Part shown: positions 14,945-19,434 of the stretch, in pieces
How the letters are laid out: every line of letters begins with the position of its first letter
How positions within the stretch are numbered: position 1 is the first letter of the stretch
Translations under genes and position numbers: made by a program
DNA from: an uncultured Mycoplasmatota bacterium
GTDB lineage: Bacteria > Bacillota_I > Bacilli_A > RF39 > UBA660
DNA: 19,434 nt
Direction of reading: 5' to 3'
Assembly: GCA_900552975.1 (NCBI GenBank)
Contig: UWSL01000015.1
Coordinates: 1-19,434, forward strand
The notes under the pieces: generated by a model
Seen by the model: the letters and a program-made list of their open reading frames with translations, nothing else
The model's database searches: none
What the model was told of the DNA's origin: nothing

Positions 14945-14972
14945 AAAAAAAAATAGAATAATCTATTTTTTT
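14945..14972 (-). terminator. Terminator overlapping the end of the acyltransferase gene
   Basis: An 11-bp A/U-rich hairpin (AAAAAAATAGA at 14947-14957, TCTATTTTTTT at 14962-14972, 4-nt loop) is followed by further T on the minus strand. The TAG stop codon (14963-14965) lies within the stem. The stem is weak in G/C, so efficiency is uncertain. Confidence 0.6.
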
Positions 14973-15943
14973 AAAGAATTCTTACCAAAGTTTTCATTAA
15001 ACAAGAAAGCATTATTTTTATTAGGAACTAATTTTTTTATTGGTGCATAAACTTCCTCTGCTTCAGGAACACCTTTTGGTTTATATATTAAATCAGCTAT
15101 ATATTCTTGGTTAAAATATGGCCATTCTTCAAATCTTTCAGTAATATATTTTCCCCATTCATCGCCTTTTAATTCAGACCTTACTAATGGTTTCTCTGTT
15201 TCCCATATCTCCCATTTTAAAGTTGCTAAAGTATCTCTTAGATCTTTAATGGCTCTACTTTTTTCTTCGACTCCTTCACCATAATTTAACATGTCAAAAT
15301 TTTTGCCGATATTAACTTTAAATAATTTACCATATTGGTCACAAGCAACAGGGACTATTATGGCATTCCCTTTTTTAGCAATATCAACGATTCCCCAATA
15401 GCATGGTAGCATTGGTAAATTTGGTGTAATGTTCCATGTGCCTTCTATAAAGTACATTAGATTCCCACCATTTTGTAGATGGTCAATCATTTTTTTAGAT
15501 ACTAATTTTCTATCTTCTTTATCTTTTTCATTAAAATATATTACACCATTTACAGAAAGGAATGGCGCATCGATGATTCCTTGAATATGTTCATAATCGC
15601 CTGATAATAAATAATAATGGTCTTTAATTGCTTCACTTACTACTTCTATATCAAACTTTCCTATATGTGAGACAGCAAAGATAATAGGACGATTAGTTTT
15701 TTCTCTTTCATCTTTTAGTAATTCATAAGAGAATCCACCTAATCTATTTTTTAACTTATAGATACCTAGTATCAATTTATGAAGTTTTTGTCTTTGTTTA
15801 AGTGTTAACTTATCCATTTTTTTCTCTTCAATGTACCTTAGTTTGTAATATAATTCAAAAAATTCTTTCTTAGCTACATTTCTTTCTTCTTCAGTTAATG
15901 ATTTATCATACATTTCTTTCTGTTTTTCTGCTAATACATTCAT
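14963..15943 (-). CDS. PlsC-like acyltransferase
   Basis: 326-residue member of the lysophospholipid / glycerol-phosphate acyltransferase superfamily, which moves acyl chains from acyl-ACP, acyl-CoA or acyl-phosphate onto lysophosphatidate or related acceptors at the membrane. Visible: the catalytic HX4D motif in SHIGKFD (His93, Asp98), a second block at NGVIYFNEKDKEDRK (132-146), and an EGTWN block (167-171) at the FPEGTR position. The Arg of that last motif is replaced by Trp-Asn, so the acceptor may differ from standard PlsC. A charged N-terminal region (1-70) and a long C-terminal tail (about 230-326) make it longer than PlsC (about 200-250). The ATG at 15943 follows AGGGGGAA. The substrate is not known. 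Confidence 0.8.
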   Translation of the reverse strand: MNVLAEKQKEMYDKSLTEEERNVAKKEFFELYYKLRYIEEKKMDKLTLKQRQKLHKLILGIYKLKNRLGGFSYELLKDEREKTNRPIIFAVSHIGKFDIEVVSEAIKDHYYLLSGDYEHIQGIIDAPFLSVNGVIYFNEKDKEDRKLVSKKMIDHLQNGGNLMYFIEGTWNITPNLPMLPCYWGIVDIAKKGNAIIVPVACDQYGKLFKVNIGKNFDMLNYGEGVEEKSRAIKDLRDTLATLKWEIWETEKPLVRSELKGDEWGKYITERFEEWPYFNQEYIADLIYKPKGVPEAEEVYAPIKKLVPNKNNAFLFNENFGKNSLKK

Positions 15944-15968
15944 ATAAAATTCCCCCTACTACACACTC

Positions 15969-15981
15969 TTCACTTAGTGAA
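15969..15981. promoter_or_regulatory. 13-bp palindrome over the start site of the acyltransferase gene
   Basis: TTCACT-T-AGTGAA is a perfect palindrome with 6-bp arms, beginning 3 bp downstream of the -10 box (15985-15990). It covers the expected transcription start near 15978, a classic repressor position. The regulator is unknown; it does not match the FapR or FabT sites I know. Confidence 0.5.
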
Positions 15982-15984
15982 TTC

Positions 15985-16013
15985 ATTGTAGCATATGTAC
16001 CTGATGGCGTCAA
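15985..16013 (-). promoter_or_regulatory. Promoter of the acyltransferase gene
   Basis: On the minus strand TTGACG (16008-16013) and TACAAT (15985-15990) are separated by 17 nt, with a TG extension directly before the -10. The start site falls inside the palindrome at 15969-15981. Confidence 0.8.
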
Positions 16014-16077
16014 AATCAGCTAAGCAAAGGCAGCAAAGTACTTTTTGAATTATTTGTATAGTTTTTAAAATTGTAAG

Positions 16078-16106
16078 AAAAAAAAAGAACTTTTTATAAG
16101 TTCTTT
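16078..16106 (-). terminator. Rho-independent terminator of the tRNA gene
   Basis: The arms AAAGAACTT (16084-16092) and AAGTTCTTT (16098-16106) form a perfect 9-bp stem with a 5-nt loop, followed on the minus strand by a run of T (16078-16083). It begins 11 nt after the CCA end of the tRNA. Confidence 0.88.
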
Positions 16107-16116
16107 AATCTATAAT

Positions 16117-16193
16117 TGGTAGCGCCGGGGAGATTCGAACTCTCGACCTGCCGGGTATGAACCGGATGCTCTAGCCAACTGAGCTACAGCGCC
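16117..16193 (-). tRNA. tRNA-Met (anticodon CAT), elongator type
   Basis: The minus strand folds as a complete cloverleaf: acceptor GGCGCTG/CGGCGCT, D stem GCTC/GAGC, anticodon loop TTCATAC, T loop TTCGAAT, discriminator A and an encoded CCA end (16117-16119). A paired first acceptor position (G-U) rules out the initiator, and the body resembles the Bacillus elongator tRNA-Met rather than the lysidine-bearing tRNA-Ile2. Two stem mismatches are visible: U27-C43 in the anticodon stem and A50-C64 in the T stem. It stands alone with its own promoter and terminator. Confidence 0.93.
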
Positions 16194-16211
16194 ATAAAAG
16201 TAAGCAAATTA

Positions 16212-16240
16212 AATATATCATACCTCAGAAGTTTTGACAA
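16212..16240 (-). promoter_or_regulatory. Promoter of tRNA-Met
   Basis: On the minus strand TTGTCA (16235-16240) and TATATT (16212-16217) are separated by 17 nt, with a TG extension before the -10. The start would be a few bases upstream of the mature 5' end at 16193. The -35 box lies 8 bp from the stop of the upstream gene. Confidence 0.75.
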
Positions 16241-16247
16241 TACTTTT

Positions 16248-17171
16248 TTACTTATTTTTATCTTTTTTAGCTAAAACTGGTCCTACTCTATCTATTTTAT
16301 CTAAGTATGGGTAGATAACACTTGGTTCTTTTAAACTTACATTATAATAATTTAATAGATTATCGATGGAACTTAACCCTTGAATAACTTTTCTTAATTC
16401 TTTTAAAAATGTTACTGTATCCAGTTGGTAACATTCAGCAAGTTTAGTAGCGTAAATATCTGAGATAATATATTTGTAGGCGTTATGTCTGGCATAATCA
16501 AAGTATTCAATCATTTCGTGTAAAACTGCTCCTTGACGTTCAAGTTCATAAGTTGCTTCTACTTCTTCAACATGGTCATGATTAGCCTTAATTCTAGTCA
16601 TTTCATGTAATAATGTTAAATCTTCTTGAAAATTATTCTTTATTTTGGAAAGAATAATATATTCAGTTAATATACTTAGCAATTCATCGTAATGATAGCT
16701 TGATATAACAGAATTAAATCTTGTTGTAGTATAAGGTGTTAGAAAATCATGAACATATTCATGGGCTGTGCTTAAAATTTGGATAGATAAAGGTTTGCGA
16801 TTTATATGAATAGCGTTAGTTTCATAATTGTCATTTTGATAATTTTGTTCAATAGCAGCATCAAATGGTGTTGACATTTTATGTGGATAAAGCATTCCAT
16901 TCAGTTCTTGAACACGTTTTTGATAATTTGAACCATATATTTCTGGAAGATATTTTAGCATATATTCCTTTAATTCTTCTAAAGATATTGTTTGGCAAGT
17001 ACTGTAATCGACTAATTCAGGATTTATATTTTTTAATTTAGTACATATTTTGTCATAATTTCTTTTTCCTTTACCAAACTGAATGTCTTTATATTTATCA
17101 TCAGCACCATATAAAATAGTTGTTTCTTGAAATTTAGCAATTTCAATTAAAGCTTCCTCTGGTAGTAACAT
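16248..17171 (-). CDS. Putative HEXXH zinc metalloprotease, unrecognised family
   Basis: The 307-residue protein has a clear zinc-protease motif, STAHEYVHDFL (His137, Glu138, His141), in a predicted helix. About 25 residues later, YDELLSILTEYI offers Glu163 or Glu170 as a third ligand, as in gluzincins. There is no signal peptide or membrane helix, so it should act in the cytosol. The part after the motif is mainly helical. I do not recognise the family; it shares only the zinc-site layout with M3-like or phage-type peptidases. The ATG at 17171 follows AAGGAGG. It is preceded by its own promoter and the rseP terminator, so it is not part of the envelope operon. No clear terminator follows it before the tRNA promoter. 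Confidence 0.7.
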   Translation of the reverse strand: MLLPEEALIEIAKFQETTILYGADDKYKDIQFGKGKRNYDKICTKLKNINPELVDYSTCQTISLEELKEYMLKYLPEIYGSNYQKRVQELNGMLYPHKMSTPFDAAIEQNYQNDNYETNAIHINRKPLSIQILSTAHEYVHDFLTPYTTTRFNSVISSYHYDELLSILTEYIILSKIKNNFQEDLTLLHEMTRIKANHDHVEEVEATYELERQGAVLHEMIEYFDYARHNAYKYIISDIYATKLAECYQLDTVTFLKELRKVIQGLSSIDNLLNYYNVSLKEPSVIYPYLDKIDRVGPVLAKKDKNK

Positions 17172-17197
17172 TTGTATTCCTCCTTGTTTAAATGTGT

Positions 17198-17206
17198 ATT
17201 ATAGCA
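17198..17206 (-). promoter_or_regulatory. Extended -10 promoter of the putative metalloprotease gene
   Basis: TGCTATAAT on the minus strand is an extended -10 box (hexamer 17198-17203). A TTGACC upstream belongs to the rseP terminator stem and is too far away (23 nt) for a -35 box. Confidence 0.6.
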
Positions 17207-17218
17207 AAATTTAGGAAT

Positions 17219-17240
17219 TAAAAAAAGGTCAATCGACCTT
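17219..17240 (-). terminator. Rho-independent terminator after rseP
   Basis: AAGGTC (17225-17230), a 4-nt loop and GACCTT (17235-17240) form a perfect 6-bp stem, followed on the minus strand by seven T in total. It starts 3 nt after the rseP stop and ends the uppS-cdsA-rseP unit. Confidence 0.85.
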
Positions 17241-17242
17241 AA

Positions 17243-18307
17243 TTAAAAAATTAATCTTATAACGTCATGAATTGTTATGTACAACATTAGAAGTAATAGT
17301 AAGGCAAAGAAAATTGTTGTTGTTATGCCCTCTATCTTTTCATCAATCTTTTTACCTCTTATTTTTTCAATTATTAGAAATAATAAATGGCCACCATCTA
17401 AAGCTGGAATTGGTAATATATTCATGATACCTAAGTTGATACTTAAGTAAGCAATTAAATAGATAACACTTTCAACACCGGCACTTCTTGTTTCACCAAC
17501 AACAGAGTATATGCCAACTGGTCCAGACATTGCACTGATAGAAATTTTACCAGTAAATAAGTTAACAATAGTTAGCCACATTTGTTCAACAACACTGCCA
17601 AATTTAGTGAAGGCGTATTTAACAGAGCTACCAAAGCCTTTCGTAATATTAGTTTTGGTTTGAATACCAAAGACTTTTACTTCATCACCATCATCATTTT
17701 TTTCTTTTTTAGGAACAACCTCGTAAGTAGCTGTTTGACCATTTTTATGTTCAACTGTTATTTGATATTTGTCATCTTTAGTTTTCAATAAAAGTAAAAG
17801 TTGAGTTTTATCTAACGTTTTTACTTTGGAACCATTAATAGATTTGATTACGTCGCCAGCTTTGATACCAGCTTCTTTGGCTGGATAGCCATCAGTTACA
17901 TCATATACAACTGGTTTTAATGAAGGAGCACCCCAAATTAAAGCCATTGCAAATAATAAGATGATTGCTAGAAGAAAGTTATTAAAAACACCAGCAACAA
18001 GAATAATTAGTCTTTGATACCAAGGACGATTACACATAAATTGTTCTTTGGGAACTTTTTTAGTATCATCATCTTCATAAATTTCTCCAGCCATTTGAAC
18101 AAAGCCACCAATTGGTAAAGCTCTTATTGAATATAAGATACCATCTTTCCCTTTAATTGACTTTATTTCTGGTCCCATTCCAATAGAAAATTCATAAATA
18201 TAGACACCACTTTTTTTAGCTGTTAAGAAGTGACCTAATTCATGAACAAAAATTAATAAACCTAAAATAAAAATGAAAAGAAGTAAATTTAATAACGTAG
18301 AAATCAT
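17243..18307 (-). CDS. rseP: RIP metalloprotease RseP (site-2 protease, M50)
   Basis: Membrane-embedded zinc protease that cuts transmembrane segments of anti-sigma factors and leftover signal peptides; 354 residues. The first helix carries HELGH (22-26). A PDZ domain spans about 130-200 (AGIKAGDVIKSINGSKV), and the third-ligand motif NILPIPALDGGH lies at 296-307 in a late helix. Three or four membrane helices are evident. The ATG at 18307 follows AAGGTGA and is 9 nt after the cdsA stop, so the genes are co-transcribed. In most Bacilli dxr lies between cdsA and rseP; here it does not. Confidence 0.96.
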   Translation of the reverse strand: MISTLLNLLLFIFILGLLIFVHELGHFLTAKKSGVYIYEFSIGMGPEIKSIKGKDGILYSIRALPIGGFVQMAGEIYEDDDTKKVPKEQFMCNRPWYQRLIILVAGVFNNFLLAIILLFAMALIWGAPSLKPVVYDVTDGYPAKEAGIKAGDVIKSINGSKVKTLDKTQLLLLLKTKDDKYQITVEHKNGQTATYEVVPKKEKNDDGDEVKVFGIQTKTNITKGFGSSVKYAFTKFGSVVEQMWLTIVNLFTGKISISAMSGPVGIYSVVGETRSAGVESVIYLIAYLSINLGIMNILPIPALDGGHLLFLIIEKIRGKKIDEKIEGITTTIFFALLLLLMLYITIHDVIRLIF

Positions 18308-18316
18308 TTAATCACC

Positions 18317-19129
18317 TTACTTTATAAGCATATTTAAAACTTGAATAATTATGATATATCCTAATATGATAAATGATAAACTATCTAAACGATCAAGGAT
18401 TCCTCCATGACCTGGCATAATATTAGAATAATCTTTTATATTATTTTCTCTTTTTATTTTACTAAAAAATAAATCGCCTAATTGTCCTAAAATACTTAGA
18501 ATTAAAGTCATAATTATTAAAACAACGATATTGATATTAGAACCAATAATATTGTAATAGAAAATAGATGCGACAGACGTTGCAACAAGGGAACCTGCTA
18601 TACTACCTTCAACTGATTTTTTAGGAGAAACATCAGGGATTAGTTTATGTTTACCAATTAAGCAACCAATAACCATAGCAAATGTATCAGTAAAAACAGC
18701 TATTAATACTAGATATAATAGCAAGAATTTATCAGCATTGTAAATAAGTATTAATAGATTAAAGAAGGCTCCAATGAATGTTACTGTACCCATTAAGTAA
18801 AAGGCTTCCTTAGTTGTGTATTTTCCTTTTTTATCAAAGATAGTTGGGATAGCAAGAGCTAAAGATATGAGAGCTATTACTAAAAAAGATATATTAGGAG
18901 AATCATAGCCAATTATATAATTATTTAATGTTATTAATTCAACTCCTAAAAAACCTAGTATTTTGATGTAATTTGGATATGGTTTATGGCTTTCTTTTAA
19001 ACCTAATGTTTCATAATAAGCAAAAGATGCAACAACAGCAACACCTAAAGCCCAAGTTATTTTTCCTAGTAAAAATAACGGAATTACAATTGCAAGTGCA
19101 ACAATAGCACTAATTACTCTTTGTTTCAT
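18317..19129 (-). CDS. cdsA: Phosphatidate cytidylyltransferase
   Basis: Integral membrane enzyme that makes CDP-diacylglycerol from phosphatidate and CTP, the branch point to phosphatidylglycerol and cardiolipin. It has 270 residues with about seven or eight hydrophobic helices. The C-terminal CDP-DAG synthase signature is complete: SKIKRENNIKD then PGHGGILDRLDS (about residues 224-251). The ATG at 19129 (MKQRVISAIV) is preceded at the right distance by GGAGG. An ATG three codons upstream is too close to that ribosome binding site, and longer in-frame starts lie inside uppS. It overlaps the end of uppS by 20 nt, so translation is probably coupled. Confidence 0.96.
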   Translation of the reverse strand: MKQRVISAIVALAIVIPLFLLGKITWALGVAVVASFAYYETLGLKESHKPYPNYIKILGFLGVELITLNNYIIGYDSPNISFLVIALISLALAIPTIFDKKGKYTTKEAFYLMGTVTFIGAFFNLLILIYNADKFLLLYLVLIAVFTDTFAMVIGCLIGKHKLIPDVSPKKSVEGSIAGSLVATSVASIFYYNIIGSNINIVVLIIMTLILSILGQLGDLFFSKIKRENNIKDYSNIMPGHGGILDRLDSLSFIILGYIIIIQVLNMLIK

Positions 19130-19434
19130 TTTTATCATTTCCTCCAAATCTGCGATTACGTTTATTATATTCTGTGATAGCTTTTTCAAATTCCACTTCA
19201 TTAAAATCGGGGAATAAAACCGGTGTAAAATATAGTTCTGCATAACTTAGTTCGTACATCATGAAGTTACTAATTCGTTCTTCCCCACTCGTTCTTATTA
19301 AGAAATCAATAGGTGGCAATTCATTGTACATGTATTTATACATTGTGTTTTCATTTAAATCAGCAATTTTAATTAAGCCTTTTTCATAATCTTTAATAAT
19401 CTTCTTGGTAGCATCGACAATTTCCTGCTGACCA
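19110..19434 (-). CDS. uppS: Undecaprenyl diphosphate synthase, C-terminal part (cut by window edge)
   Basis: Cis-prenyltransferase that makes the C55 lipid carrier for peptidoglycan and other envelope polymers. Only about the last 107 residues are in the window; the reading frame is open to base 19434 and the start lies outside. The readable part begins GQQEIVDATKKI (family YGGxxEI block) and contains DFLIRTSGEERISNF, YAELYF with the substrate/Mg-site Glu, and the closing YNKRNRRFGG. It stops with TAG at 19110-19112, inside cdsA. An internal Met at 19343 is not the start. The order uppS-cdsA-rseP is the standard envelope cluster of Bacilli. Confidence 0.96.
   Translation of the reverse strand, partial: GQQEIVDATKKIIKDYEKGLIKIADLNENTMYKYMYNELPPIDFLIRTSGEERISNFMMYELSYAELYFTPVLFPDFNEVEFEKAITEYNKRNRRFGGNDKNETKSN

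Noticed and set aside
19130..19243. Longer cdsA start at 19243
   Set aside because: The extension is the uppS coding region in another frame; GGAGG is correctly placed for 19129.
1..19434. Mobile elements, CRISPR arrays or prophage
   Set aside because: No transposase or integrase motifs, no regularly spaced repeats and no terminal repeats were found on either strand by reading; a computed repeat search was not possible.

Overview
The window is AT-rich (roughly 30% GC), and every gene I can support lies on the minus strand. It looks like a low-GC Bacillota/Bacilli chromosome of the Erysipelotrichia / Mollicutes-relative type. Signs of this are: rpoB preceded by a YbxB-type methyltransferase as in Bacillus; strong AAGGAGG ribosome binding sites; TTGACA-17-TATAAT promoters; a lipoprotein; a CsoR copper repressor; and an RpoB rifampicin pocket carrying Asn at the E. 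coli 526 position, the substitution described for Mollicutes. TGA is a stop here (the end of the ybxB-like gene matches the family C-terminus) and Trp is TGG, so this is not a TGA=Trp mycoplasma. Peptidoglycan-type functions (UppS, a lysozyme-fold protein) suggest a walled or wall-derived cell.

Layout in transcription order, high to low coordinate. (1) 19434-17243: envelope operon uppS (partial)-cdsA-rseP, without dxr between cdsA and rseP. (2) 17171-16248: an unrecognised HEXXH putative metalloprotease. (3) 16193-16117: elongator tRNA-Met(CAT) with its own promoter and terminator. (4) 15943-14963: a PlsC-like acyltransferase with a palindrome over its start site. (5) 14880-12592: a membrane hybrid histidine kinase (HisKA-HATPase-REC-HPt). 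(6) 12482-5906: a tightly packed seven-gene run from a promoter that contains a CsoR-type operator: csoR, an HMA-SafE-cupredoxin fusion, copA, copZ, a DUF2318 lipoprotein, a cysteine desulfurase, and a TtcA-like tRNA thiolase. (7) 5804-4956: an unrecognised protein. (8) 4822-3593: an M29 aminopeptidase whose catalytic Tyr is Phe. (9) 3441-2512: a membrane-anchored lysozyme-fold protein with an apparently duplicated domain. (10) 2304-1: ybxB-like methyltransferase, then the N-terminal 535 codons of rpoB.

The most interesting unit is region 6. Copper sensing, cytosolic copper carriage and ATP-driven export are standard. Here they are joined, with gaps of at most about 22 nt and several overlaps, to a Cys-rich lipoprotein, a sulfur-mobilising desulfurase and a thiolase that probably carries an Fe-S cluster. 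This suggests copper-controlled sulfur/Fe-S supply or tRNA thiolation. That reading is inference from operon structure. No insertion sequences, CRISPR arrays or prophage genes were seen, and no gene-free stretch exceeds 300 bases.
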